Below are positions 1 to 7,222 of a DNA stretch of 17,083 nucleotides, piece after piece. A program made the position numbers and the translations under genes. Below the pieces are notes generated by a model that did not search any database, had not been told where the DNA came from, and saw only the letters and a program-made list of their open reading frames with translations. The DNA comes from JAIYDJ01 sp031398695 (GTDB taxonomy: Bacteria; Pseudomonadota; Alphaproteobacteria; Rhodobacterales; Rhodobacteraceae), in the NCBI GenBank assembly GCA_031398695.1, contig JANNNU010000230.1:1-17083 (forward strand), written 5' to 3'. The first letter of the stretch is position 1. Every line of letters begins with the position of its first letter.

Positions 1-1
1 C

Positions 2-385
2 ATGACCCGCGCGGCGCCGCTCCCCGACACCGTCACCGTGCATGTGCCGTTTCGCATCGTGAAACGCGGCGGTCGCAAGAGGATCATCATGCCGCTCGAT
101 GCGCACGCCTCGCGCAAGGCTGACAATACGCTGATCAAAGCGCTGGCCCGGGCCTTCCGCTGGAAGCGCATGCTGGAGTCGGGCGAATTTACGACGATCG
201 CCGAGTTAGCTGCGTGCGAGGCGATCGCGCCGTCCTACCTGACGCGGGTGTTAAGGCTGACGCTTTTGGCGCCGGAGATTGTCGAGCAGGTTCTAGACGG
301 AAAGCGAGGGCCTCGGTTGACCCTGGTGGGGCTGATGGAGCCGTTTTCCCCAGAGTGGGAAGAGCTGCGGACGCTGATCTGCTGA
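2..385 (+). CDS. Small HTH-containing protein of recombinase/mobile-element neighbourhoods
   Basis: This 127-residue basic protein resembles a family of about 120-130 residues that I associate with site-specific recombinases and DUF2924-type proteins in alphaproteobacterial mobile regions. Its exact role is not known to me. The N-terminal third holds a basic patch (KRGGRK, residues 21-26). The middle has the family-like stretch KALARAFRWKRMLESGEF (about 46-63). Residues 65-90 (AELA...IAPSYLTRVLRL) look like a helix-turn-helix similar to ParB/KorB-type DNA readers. The ATG lies at base 2, so an upstream start cannot be excluded and no ribosome site can be seen. The stop is a TGA at 383-385. 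The partner recombinase, if present, would lie left of the window. Identification rests on remembered sequence flavour, not a search. Confidence 0.65.
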   Translation: MTRAAPLPDTVTVHVPFRIVKRGGRKRIIMPLDAHASRKADNTLIKALARAFRWKRMLESGEFTTIAELAACEAIAPSYLTRVLRLTLLAPEIVEQVLDGKRGPRLTLVGLMEPFSPEWEELRTLIC

Positions 386-544
386 CCGACGCACTCGGCC
401 CTTTGCCGACGTTGGAGTTCGTCCCGGCATGCCTGGCCACACTCTTCAAAGCGGACGTTGCCTAATGGCATTATCTGTCTGGTGTGAAAGCGGGCATCGA
501 GCAAAAGGCCAGCGTCGTTGAATTTGAAGAGCGCAGCGGCTGTG
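386..544. other. Intergenic spacer, no gene recognised
   Basis: About 160 bases separate the mobile-element-type gene from the 3' end of the nitrile hydratase accessory gene. The two genes converge here. I see no convincing hairpin with a T-tract on either strand, no tRNA-like fold and no open frame with family resemblance. The spacer may contain the edge of the element to the left, but no repeat that would mark an end is visible inside the window. Confidence 0.4.
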
Positions 545-910
545 TTATTCTGGAACAAAAACGGCCAGACAACGGTCCCTTCCCACCGGATCGTTCTCGA
601 TGAGAATGGGCGCGCCGTGGGGCGTCGCCCAGGCCGCGCGATGCCAGGCTGCGGTGACGCCGGCGACCTCGGTCTCTGTCATGACATTCTTTCCAATAAG
701 GACGGATTCAAGGGCCACAAGCCAACGCTGGTAGTAGTCACTGCCATATGCGACAGCCCCTTGAAGCGCCTCGCTGAGTGCTTCGGCCCATTCGGCCCAA
801 GAGAACAGGCCGTTTTCGTTCAGGGACAGCGTCAGGGCAAAAACCTGAGTCTGCCATGGCTCGTCAAAAACCCGTTCACCTTGCGAAGAGAGCGCATCAG
901 GCGGGTTCAA
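545..910 (-). CDS. Nitrile hydratase accessory protein (P14K/activator family)
   Basis: This protein helps insert cobalt and mature the nitrile hydratase alpha subunit. Accessory proteins of this family are homologous to the N-terminal part of the beta subunit. Family features visible are the opening FDEPWQTQVFAL, GLFSWAEWAEAL, a YYQRWLVALE segment and the closing ATPHGAPI. The frame stays open up to 1060, but that extension lies inside nthB and has no family resemblance. I place the start at the TTG at 910-908, giving 121 residues, which is usual for the family; GGGAAAG lies about 7-13 bases upstream. The gene overlaps the end of nthB by about 14 bases, which implies translational coupling. 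It is the last gene of the array. The TTG start is an inference; the family assignment is firm. Confidence 0.85.
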   Translation of the reverse strand: MNPPDALSSQGERVFDEPWQTQVFALTLSLNENGLFSWAEWAEALSEALQGAVAYGSDYYQRWLVALESVLIGKNVMTETEVAGVTAAWHRAAWATPHGAPILIENDPVGRDRCLAVFVPE

Positions 911-1556
911 GGTAACTTTCCCACGCGTCGACGCTGACAGTGCTGTTCGGGTCGCCGTCGGGTCCCCAAAGCTCCGTCGAGTTGAAACACACCGTGTAAA
1001 GATGCTGCGCAGTGCTGGAGCGGCCGTGCGTGTTTTCGTCCGCAAAAACAAAGCCACCATGCCCTGCGACGATCATGCCGACCTTGCCACGCACGTATCG
1101 GGGCAACCGAGTATGGCCAACCGGGTTCAAGTTGTTGGTGCGGACGCTGTCGCCAACGGCGAAGCGCCCCAGCGCGGCCAGCGGGCGGTCGTAAGGACTG
1201 CCACGGCCGACGATTCTGAGGACGGTCTCGACATTCGGCCCGCCCGTCGCCGCCGGCAAGACGTCGTCCGGTCGACCGGCCACGAGTTCCTGCGGGGAAA
1301 CCAGCCCGTGTTTCAAAAGCAAGACTTCAAGGCCCTTGATCCAGATCTCGTAGTAGCTCGACCCATAGTAATCCAACGGATGGCGATTTTCCCGGGCGAA
1401 CCGGCTTTCGTCGATGGTCCACCGCCCGAGGCAGCCTGAGGCCACCACGAGGCCGAGGGTGCGCCTTTCCCACTCGGCATGAAACAGCGGCTCATCCGGG
1501 TCCGGTGCGATGGGACCGAAGCCCATCAGCCCGCCGAGGTCATGCGGACCGTTCAC
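897..1556 (-). CDS. nthB: Nitrile hydratase beta subunit
   Basis: Beta subunit of nitrile hydratase (nitrile + water to amide), a cytoplasmic partner of the alpha subunit. The N-terminus (NGPHDLGGLMGFGP) is the family signature. It is followed by SSYYEIWIKGLE, then the C-terminal SH3-like domain with GHTRLPRYVRGKVG, LYTVCFNSTELWG and the usual end VDAWESYLEPA. Conserved arginines in SRFARE and YVRGK are the ones that in known enzymes contact the oxidised cysteines of alpha. The start is a GTG at 1556-1554 that overlaps the nthA TGA in a GTGA junction. A longer frame running upstream to 1832 is only the alternative reading of nthA. The length is 219 residues, normal for the family, with no sign of damage. 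Confidence 0.93.
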   Translation of the reverse strand: MNGPHDLGGLMGFGPIAPDPDEPLFHAEWERRTLGLVVASGCLGRWTIDESRFARENRHPLDYYGSSYYEIWIKGLEVLLLKHGLVSPQELVAGRPDDVLPAATGGPNVETVLRIVGRGSPYDRPLAALGRFAVGDSVRTNNLNPVGHTRLPRYVRGKVGMIVAGHGGFVFADENTHGRSSTAQHLYTVCFNSTELWGPDGDPNSTVSVDAWESYLEPA

Positions 1557-2173
1557 CCTGGCACCACGGGAAATCCGGTGCCGATCATGCTGTCGCGGGT
1601 GACGATGGCGGCCAAACGATCTGCGTCCCAGCCAGACGTGCCCGCAGGCCGTTCCGGGATTACCAAATATCGCAGCTCGGCGGTCGAATCCCAGACCCGC
1701 ACGCGGGTGGTGGATGGCAGCGCCACTCCGAACTCGGCCAGCACGCCACGCGGGTCGATCACGACGCGGGCGCGGTAGGGGGGCGATTTGTACCAGACCG
1801 GCGGGAGACCCAGCACCGACCACGGGTAGCAAGAGCAGAGCGTGCAGACGACGAGGTTGTGCACCCTGTCTTCGTTGAACACCGCCTGCATGTGCTCGCC
1901 CTGACGCCCCGTGTGGCCGAGAGAGGCGATGGCCGCCGTAGCATCGCGGCGCAGCCAGTCGGCAAAGGCCGGGTCGGTCCAGGCCATCGCGACGACCCGC
2001 GCGCCGTTGCGAGGGCCGACGCGCGTCTCGTAGGTCTCAATCAGGGCATCGATGGCCGCGGGATCGACCAGCCCCTTGTCGACAAGGATCATTTCAAGCG
2101 CCCTGGTGCGGGCCGCCATCGGCGAAAGCTCGTTGTCATGGGGATGATCGTGGTCGTGATGATCGTGGGGCAT
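1553..2173 (-). CDS. nthA: Nitrile hydratase alpha subunit, cobalt type
   Basis: This is the catalytic, metal-binding subunit of nitrile hydratase. The metal claw is CTLCSCYPW (C110, C113, S114, C115). Threonine after the first cysteine and tyrosine after the last are the pattern of cobalt enzymes; iron enzymes have serine and threonine there. The protein is 206 residues. It starts with a histidine/aspartate-rich tail (seven His in the first 12 residues), as in several Co-type alpha subunits, possibly for metal handling. An in-frame TAG lies three codons upstream of the ATG at 2173, so this is the first possible ATG. No good Shine-Dalgarno precedes it, so translation may be leaderless or coupled. 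The stop forms a GTGA overlap with nthB. The gene follows the ModA-like gene after 55 bases. No amidase is adjacent. Confidence 0.95.
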   Translation of the reverse strand: MPHDHHDHDHPHDNELSPMAARTRALEMILVDKGLVDPAAIDALIETYETRVGPRNGARVVAMAWTDPAFADWLRRDATAAIASLGHTGRQGEHMQAVFNEDRVHNLVVCTLCSCYPWSVLGLPPVWYKSPPYRARVVIDPRGVLAEFGVALPSTTRVRVWDSTAELRYLVIPERPAGTSGWDADRLAAIVTRDSMIGTGFPVVPG

Positions 2174-2199
2174 GGGGCAAAACTAACGCGAATGGCGTT

Positions 2200-2221
2200 G
2201 CGCGCAAGCCGCCCTGCGCGC
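2200..2221 (-). repeat. Stem-loop between ModA-like gene and nthA
   Basis: Seven-base inverted arms GCGCGCA (2200-2206) and TGCGCGC (2215-2221) enclose an eight-base loop. There is no T-tract on the minus strand after the stem, so it is not a standard terminator. It could act as a processing or attenuation element in the transcript entering nthA. A weak promoter-like pair (TTGCGC, 16 bases, TAGTTT on the minus strand) overlaps it, ending just before the nthA ATG. Both readings are inference from a short GC-rich repeat. Confidence 0.3.
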
Positions 2222-2228
2222 GGGGGGG

Positions 2229-2927
2229 CTATTCGAACCCGGCCTCGCGGCGGTGATCGGCCGACTGCGCCCCGGTCAGCCGGGCGGTGAACCGGCGCGC
2301 CAGATCGGGCTGCGCGGCGGCCTGCAGGACGGCCGCCGTATACATCGTTGCCAGCCCAAGATCTTCGGGCAGGGCAGCGACAAGATGCGCGCCGGGGGTG
2401 ATGATGATCTCGGTCACCTGGGTGCAGCCGATGGCATGGGCCGCCTTGGAGGCCGCGAGCGCCTTCATCGCGGTCGCCCCGTTCGGATAGATGCGCAGTG
2501 CCCCCGCCACGCGGTCGGCGATGCCAAGCCGGTCCAGCACCTTCGCGAAATGGATGCCCGCCGTCGCCAGTTTCGGGTCGGGAAAGTGGATCTCGTCCGC
2601 CGCCAGAAGGGCCGCCTTCAACCCCTCGGCGCTGGTGACATCTGGCCGGGGATCGGCGCTGCGGACGGCGATGGCGGTAAGCACCAGACCGATGTCGCGC
2701 ACACTGTCGCCCGCCACGACGCCCGCCTGCGCCAGATCGTCGATGATCGGCCGGGTCAGGATCAGCACATCCGCCGGCCAGCCTTCGCGCAACTTTTCGC
2801 GCATCGCCCCCACAGCCCCGAAGGTGCCCTGCACACCGGCCCCGGTTTCGTCACGAAAGCCGGGCAGCAGGGCGGTCACCAGCCCGTCGGCGGCCCCACC
2901 ACTCAACAAAATCAGATCTTTCGGCAT
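2229..2927 (-). CDS. ModA-like substrate-binding-domain protein without signal peptide
   Basis: A 232-residue protein of the type 2 periplasmic-binding fold, closest in flavour to the molybdate-binding ModA group. It has the early GG...LLPGF strand, GAVGAMREKLREGWPADVLILT (residues 37-58, matching the ModA 'ADV' region), and a hinge region around HFPDPKLATAGIHFAKVL (114-131). It starts directly with the first beta strand (MPKDLILLSGG), so there is no signal peptide or lipobox and the protein should be cytosolic. No ABC permease or ATPase gene is nearby. The start at 2927 has GAGGA about five bases upstream. It lies 62 bases after tctA and 55 bases before nthA on the same strand, so it is probably co-transcribed. 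It may sense or sequester a ligand; the ligand is unknown. Confidence 0.75.
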   Translation of the reverse strand: MPKDLILLSGGAADGLVTALLPGFRDETGAGVQGTFGAVGAMREKLREGWPADVLILTRPIIDDLAQAGVVAGDSVRDIGLVLTAIAVRSADPRPDVTSAEGLKAALLAADEIHFPDPKLATAGIHFAKVLDRLGIADRVAGALRIYPNGATAMKALAASKAAHAIGCTQVTEIIITPGAHLVAALPEDLGLATMYTAAVLQAAAQPDLARRFTARLTGAQSADHRREAGFE

Positions 2928-2945
2928 AGGTCCTCGCTGTCGATG

Positions 2946-2971
2946 CAGGGGTTCAAAAGTTCAGGGGTTCA
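2946..2971. repeat. Tandem 8-base repeat between tctA and the ModA-like gene
   Basis: Three consecutive units on the plus strand, GGGGTTCA (2948-2955), AAAGTTCA (2956-2963) and GGGGTTCA (2964-2971), are preceded by CA. On the transcribed strand this reads TGAACCCC, TGAACTTT, TGAACCCC, TG. The repeat sits in the 62-base gap between the tctA stop and the next start. It may be slippage-prone DNA or a spaced binding site; nothing in the sequence decides this. Confidence 0.5.
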
Positions 2972-2989
2972 GGGAAAAGTGGGCAGCAA

Positions 2990-4486
2990 TCATGCCGCCC
3001 CACGACGGCGGCGCTGGCACAGCACCGACACAACTGGCCAGACCAGCGACGCCAACAGCGCGATCGACAGGATCGCCGAGATCGGCCGCTCCAGAAAGAT
3101 CATCGGGCTACCGAGCGAAAGCAGCAGCGACTGTCGCAGCGACGATTCGAGCAGAGGTGCCAGCACCAGCGCCAGCACCAGCGGCGCACGCGGGATGTCG
3201 AGCTTCATCATCAGCCAGCCGACTAGCCCGAACAGCAGCGCGATGCCCACCGGATACATGCTGAGCGTGCTGGAATAGGCGCCGAACAGCGACACCGCCA
3301 GGATGCCCGGCGCCAGATAGCCATAGGGGATGCGCAGGACCGAGGCGAAGACCGGGGCCAGCGGCAGGTTGATCACCAGAAGCACGATATTGCCGATGAA
3401 CATACTGGCCATCAGCCCCCAGACCAGATCGGGCTGTTCGGTCATCAGGCCGGGGCCGGGGCGGATGCCCAGCAGGATCAGCGCCGCGAGCAGCACGGCC
3501 GTGCTCGACGACCCCGGAATCCCCAGCGCTAGCATCGGGGCCAGCGCCGAATGCGAGGCGGCGTTGTTGGCCGATTCGGCGGCGGCGATGCCGTCGATGG
3601 CACCCTTGCCGAACTCTTCGGGCTTCGGGCTGAACTTGCGTTCCGCCACATAGGCCATCATCGACGCGATGGTCGGCCCCGCGCCGGGCATCACGCCCAC
3701 GAAGAACCCGATGAACCCACCCCGGACGATCGACATCCGGCTGCGCCGCCATTCATCCGCCGTCAGCCACATGTCGCGCAGTTTAGTGCGGATCGGATGC
3801 ATGTCGCCCAGTCGTTCGATCGAGGCCAGCACCTCGGCGATGCCGAACACTCCGATCGCGACGGGCAGGAAGTCGATCCCCTCGAGCAGGCGCGCCTCGC
3901 CAAAGGTCAGGCGGGGGATGCCGCTGATCGGATCGACGCCAATCTGGCTGATCATCAGCCCCAACGCCGCCGCCAGCAGCGCCTTCACCGCCGACGACCC
4001 GCCAAGGCTCGCCGTTGCTGAAATCCCCAAGGCGGCCAGCAGGAAATACTCGGGTGCCGAAAACCGCAGGGCGAACTCGCTCAGCGGCGGGGCGACGAAG
4101 ACCAGCGCCGTGCAGGCGGCGATCCCGGCGGCGAATGATCCGATGGCGGCAATCGTCAGCGCCGCACCGGCCTTGCCCTTGCGCGCCATCTGATAGCCGT
4201 CAACCGCCGTCATCAGGCTGGAGGACTCGCCCGGCACGTTGACCAGCACCGAGGTCAGGGTGCCGCCATACATCCCGCCATACATGATGCCCGCCAGCAT
4301 GATGATGCCCGACACCGGCTCCATGCTGTAGGTGAAGGGCAGCAACAGCGCCATGCCCGCCGCAGGCCCGATGCCGGGCAGCGCGCCGATAACCTGTCCC
4401 AGCACTACGCCAAGGACCAGAAATCCCAGGTTGACGGGCATCAATGCGACGGCAAAGCCCTGCGACAGCAGGTCCAGACTTTCCAT
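2990..4486 (-). CDS. tctA: TctA: large membrane subunit of a tripartite tricarboxylate transporter
   Basis: A 498-residue polytopic inner-membrane protein that forms the transport channel of a TTT system for carboxylates, working with TctB and the periplasmic TctC. Its length is typical. Diagnostic stretches are GALPGIGPAAG near residue 35, MYGGMYGGTLTSVLVNVPGE around 70-90, the internal repeat GVMPGAGPTIASMMAY in the middle, and AAESANNAASHSALAPMLALGIPG followed by STAVLLAALILLGI. The two related PG-containing loops reflect the duplicated architecture of the family. About ten to twelve hydrophobic helices can be seen. The ATG at 4486 follows tctB by 27 bases, with a weak GGGATGAT upstream. 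The substrate cannot be read from sequence. Confidence 0.95.
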   Translation of the reverse strand: MESLDLLSQGFAVALMPVNLGFLVLGVVLGQVIGALPGIGPAAGMALLLPFTYSMEPVSGIIMLAGIMYGGMYGGTLTSVLVNVPGESSSLMTAVDGYQMARKGKAGAALTIAAIGSFAAGIAACTALVFVAPPLSEFALRFSAPEYFLLAALGISATASLGGSSAVKALLAAALGLMISQIGVDPISGIPRLTFGEARLLEGIDFLPVAIGVFGIAEVLASIERLGDMHPIRTKLRDMWLTADEWRRSRMSIVRGGFIGFFVGVMPGAGPTIASMMAYVAERKFSPKPEEFGKGAIDGIAAAESANNAASHSALAPMLALGIPGSSSTAVLLAALILLGIRPGPGLMTEQPDLVWGLMASMFIGNIVLLVINLPLAPVFASVLRIPYGYLAPGILAVSLFGAYSSTLSMYPVGIALLFGLVGWLMMKLDIPRAPLVLALVLAPLLESSLRQSLLLSLGSPMIFLERPISAILSIALLASLVWPVVSVLCQRRRRGAA

Positions 4487-4513
4487 GTATCATCCCGTTC
4501 TGCGAAGGGCCCG

Positions 4514-4999
4514 TCAGAGGCCGAGGAATCCCTTGGGCAGTGGCAGGCCGAGCCAAAGGACGAATACAACGTAGATCAGCACGGTCGTTACCGCGGAGGC
4601 GATCAAGCTGCCGACGGCAGGCTGGCGCAGGATGCCGATCATCACGGTGAGAAGGAACAGCGTGATGGCCGGGATCATGCCCAGAACCGGTGTCAGGAAG
4701 AAAAAGCCCAGCAGACCGGCATAGACCAAGCCGATGGTGCGCAGCACCGCGATGCCGGGCCAGTCGGTCGCCTCGGGTGCCGGTCCGAGCCAGGCCTTCA
4801 GCAAGAGCTGCGCGGCAAGGATCGCGGTGAACCCGGCGATCAGCACCGGAAAAAACGCAGGCCCCGGGGTGAAGCCCTGCCACATCCCCTGGGGCAGCGT
4901 ATCGGTGGTGATCACCACCGACAGCACCAGCATCACCACAGCCGGGGCAGCATCCGTCAGGCGCAAGGCCGTTCTGCGCCGCCCGGCTGCGTCGCTCAC
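4514..4999 (-). CDS. tctB: TctB: small membrane subunit of a tripartite tricarboxylate transporter (DUF1468)
   Basis: A 161-residue protein with four hydrophobic segments (about residues 17-30, 50-66, 85-115 and 128-152). This is the usual form of the small TTT membrane subunit. It carries the family-like opening AAPAVVMLVLSVVITTDTLPQG and the GPAFFPVLIAG motif after the first helix. The start is a GTG at 4999-4997 that overlaps the tctC TGA in a GTGA joint, so the two genes should be translationally coupled. Sequence conservation is low in this family; the call leans on size, topology and position between tctC and tctA. Confidence 0.9.
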   Translation of the reverse strand: MSDAAGRRRTALRLTDAAPAVVMLVLSVVITTDTLPQGMWQGFTPGPAFFPVLIAGFTAILAAQLLLKAWLGPAPEATDWPGIAVLRTIGLVYAGLLGFFFLTPVLGMIPAITLFLLTVMIGILRQPAVGSLIASAVTTVLIYVVFVLWLGLPLPKGFLGL

Positions 5000-5991
5000 T
5001 GTGCCAGACCCACGGCGCGCATCAGGTCGCCGTAGAGCGTGTTCAGCTCTTCATGCCGCGCGGCGATCCGGTCGAGACCGTAGTATTCGCTTTGCTGCAT
5101 CTTGGCCTTGATCGAGTCCTGCCAGGTCTGGGTCGCCACGACTTTGCGCAGCTTGTCGTCCCACCAGACCGCCACTTCGGGATCGGTGCCGGGCGGCAGG
5201 GCCACGCCCCAGGACTGGCCGAACACAATGTCGAAGCCCTGCTCGACTGCCGTGGGCACGTTGGTGTAGGGCTCGACCTCCATCCGGTTGGCCGACAGCA
5301 CGGCCAGCGGCTTGGCCCTGCCCTCAGTGATCAACGCAACGCCTTCTTCCAGCGTCGAGAACACGCCCTCGACGTTACCGCCAAGGAAGGTCGAGATCGC
5401 GACCGACCCGCCGTCGAACGGCACATAGGTCAGTTCCACCCCGCCCTTCTGCATCAGCAGGGCCGTCGCGAGGTTGTCAGTGCCACCCGCCAGCGCGCCG
5501 GCGATGCGGATTTCGGACGGCGCCGCTTTGGCAGCATCCATGAATTCGACCAGCGTGTTGTAGGGCGCATCGGGCTGGACCATGAACACCAGGTCCGACT
5601 GGATGAAGTTCGCCACCGGCACGATCTTGTCGATGATCGGCTCTGCGCCCTGCATCATCGGGGTGGTGAAGCTGTTCTGATTCAGCGTCAGCAGCAGGTT
5701 TTCATCCCCGGGCCGTCCCATGACATAGTTGTAGCTGTTCGAGCCGCCGCCGCCGGGGCGGTTCTGCACGACCAGCGGCACGTCGGTGATGCCTTCCTCG
5801 ACGAGGATCTTGGCGACGAAGCGCATGATCACGTCGGGCGACCCGCCAGGGCTCGCGCCGACCGAAATGTCGATCGGGCCTGCGGGTTGCTTGCCCTGCG
5901 CAAGGGCCGCGGTGCCGCCGATGGCAAGCGCCGCCACGAGGCCGAATGTGTGTGCGATGCCCGAAAGCGGGCTTCTGGTTTGTTTGGTCAT
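4996..5991 (-). CDS. tctC: TctC: periplasmic solute-binding protein (Bug family)
   Basis: Binding protein of the tripartite transporter, exported to the periplasm and delivering a carboxylate to TctAB. From the ATG at 5991 the protein has 331 residues. It begins with a Sec signal peptide: a basic start, a hydrophobic core (FGLVAALAIGGTAALA), then AQG, with cleavage near residue 29. The mature part shows the Bug pattern: DISVGASPGGSPDVIMR, VVQNRPGGGGSN, the central AGGTDNLATALL and a late VPTAVEQG segment. The frame is open to 6159, but AGGGAGGA sits about 8 bases before the ATG at 5991 and the signal peptide starts there. It is the first gene of the minus-strand array and diverges from the LysR gene, which is its likely regulator. 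Confidence 0.93.
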   Translation of the reverse strand: MTKQTRSPLSGIAHTFGLVAALAIGGTAALAQGKQPAGPIDISVGASPGGSPDVIMRFVAKILVEEGITDVPLVVQNRPGGGGSNSYNYVMGRPGDENLLLTLNQNSFTTPMMQGAEPIIDKIVPVANFIQSDLVFMVQPDAPYNTLVEFMDAAKAAPSEIRIAGALAGGTDNLATALLMQKGGVELTYVPFDGGSVAISTFLGGNVEGVFSTLEEGVALITEGRAKPLAVLSANRMEVEPYTNVPTAVEQGFDIVFGQSWGVALPPGTDPEVAVWWDDKLRKVVATQTWQDSIKAKMQQSEYYGLDRIAARHEELNTLYGDLMRAVGLAQ

Positions 5992-6183
5992 CAGGTGTCC
6001 TCCCTTGAGTGCCGTCTGGATGGGTCGGCAATAGGCTCGCCTGTGACCCACTTTTGTGGGGCAGTATCTGCGCCGGGGCGGGGCTTTGACAATCAGTCGA
6101 TGTTGACAACTGCTTTGCGCATTCCGCATACCGATCACCTCGCAATGCCGGACACGCAACGGAGCAGCGAGAGGGGGAGCCCG
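5992..6183. promoter_or_regulatory. Divergent control region between tctC and the LysR gene
   Basis: These 192 bases should carry both promoters and the LysR binding sites. Visible elements are the inverted repeat CCCAC-TTTT-GTGGG (6047-6060), which lies 56 bases upstream of the tctC start, and two direct copies of TTGACAA (6086-6092 and 6103-6109) 17 bases apart. The second copy lies in the small palindrome GTTGACAAC (6102-6110). TTGACA is also the consensus -35 hexamer, but no good -10 box follows either copy. Which sequence binds LysR is not decided. Confidence 0.5.
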
Positions 6184-7122
6184 ATGGGACGGTCAAAAAT
6201 CGTGGGAGCGCTGCCGCGCCTGCCGTTGGAGGTGCTGCGGCATGTCGTACTGATCGCCGAGCACGGCTCGATCCTGGCGGCGGCGCAGACTGTGAACCTG
6301 ACCACCTCGTCGCTCAGCCGGAAGGTGACGCAGCTTGAACACGAGCTGGGGCTGGAGCTGTTCGAGCGGCATTCGCGCGGGATGCGCCCGACCTACGCGG
6401 GAGAGCTCTTGATCGAGGCGGCGCGCCAGATGCTCGCCCAGATGGAGCGGCTGGCCAGCGACATCGACGACATCGATGCGATGGGGCGGGGGTCGGTACG
6501 GCTTTACACCTCGCAGGCGCTGATCGAGCATATCGTAATGCCGCGCGTGCTGCACATGGGGGCGAAATATCCGCATGTGAAGATCGACATGCAGGTGGCG
6601 GTCGGACGGCAGGTGGAGCGGGCTTTGCTGTCGGACGGGGCGGATTTCGCGGTGATAACCACCGTGCCGACCCATCCCGACATCGAGATCGTCGCCGAAC
6701 GGGAGAACCGGGTGGTCGCCATCGTCAACCGCACCCACGCCTTTGCCAAGCTGCGCCGGATCGACGCCGCCGCGTTGGCGGCGACGCCCTTTGCCGCGCT
6801 GCCCGCCACCTACAACAGCCGGGTGGCGTTCAACACGCTGCTGCCCGATGCGATGAAGGGCGTGCAGCCGCAGATGACGGTGAACTCGATCGCGGCGCTG
6901 AAGGCCTATGCGCTGTCAGGTCTGGGGGCCGCGATCATCCCCGAACTCGCGCTGTCGGAGATCGAGGCGACTGCCTATCTGGCGGTGATCGGGCTGGAGG
7001 GGGCGGACCAAACCGACACGCGGATGTGCCTGTGCCGCCGGCGGTCGCACATCATGGGGGTTGCGGCCCGCAGGCTGCTGGAGGAATTCGCGCAATCCTT
7101 TGCCGAAGAGGGCATCGCCTGA
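6184..7122 (+). CDS. LysR-family transcriptional regulator
   Basis: A 312-residue LysR regulator. The winged helix-turn-helix covers about residues 14-73: LEVLRHVVLIAEHGSILAAA, then LTTSSLSRKVTQLEHELG, then LFERHSRGMRPTYAGE. The effector domain (about 98-300) has the expected open co-inducer fold, with PRVLHMGAKYPHVKID at its beginning and a hydrophobic AYALSGLGAAIIPELAL near the end. The ATG at 6184 is preceded by GAGAGGGGGAG at good spacing; an earlier in-frame ATG at 6145 has weaker support. It diverges from tctC, the classic position for a LysR activator of a transporter operon, and lies about 100 bases upstream of the dehydrogenase gene, which it may also control. Confidence 0.93.
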   Translation: MGRSKIVGALPRLPLEVLRHVVLIAEHGSILAAAQTVNLTTSSLSRKVTQLEHELGLELFERHSRGMRPTYAGELLIEAARQMLAQMERLASDIDDIDAMGRGSVRLYTSQALIEHIVMPRVLHMGAKYPHVKIDMQVAVGRQVERALLSDGADFAVITTVPTHPDIEIVAERENRVVAIVNRTHAFAKLRRIDAAALAATPFAALPATYNSRVAFNTLLPDAMKGVQPQMTVNSIAALKAYALSGLGAAIIPELALSEIEATAYLAVIGLEGADQTDTRMCLCRRRSHIMGVAARRLLEEFAQSFAEEGIA

Positions 7123-7222
7123 CCTCGCCGCCTTGCAGCATCCGCAAAGCTGCTGTCGCAATCGCGATGTTCCGGACCGGGGCCGCAGCCTGCATAAGAC
7201 CTTTACATCTGGAGGGGAAACC

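Noticed and set aside
911..1060. N-terminal extension of the nitrile hydratase accessory protein up to 1060.
   Set aside because: It reads through nthB in another frame, has no family resemblance and would give an abnormal length.
1557..1832. N-terminal extension of nthB up to 1832.
   Set aside because: This is the alternative frame of nthA; the family signature begins at the GTG at 1556.
3108..3752. A 214-codon minus-strand frame inside tctA.
   Set aside because: It is an out-of-phase reading of tctA, with low-complexity Arg/Gly/Ala content and no motif.
5053..6183. A 689-codon open frame joined to the LysR gene, suggesting a fusion.
   Set aside because: The upstream part is the opposite strand of tctC, and the LysR gene has its own ribosome site and ATG at 6184.
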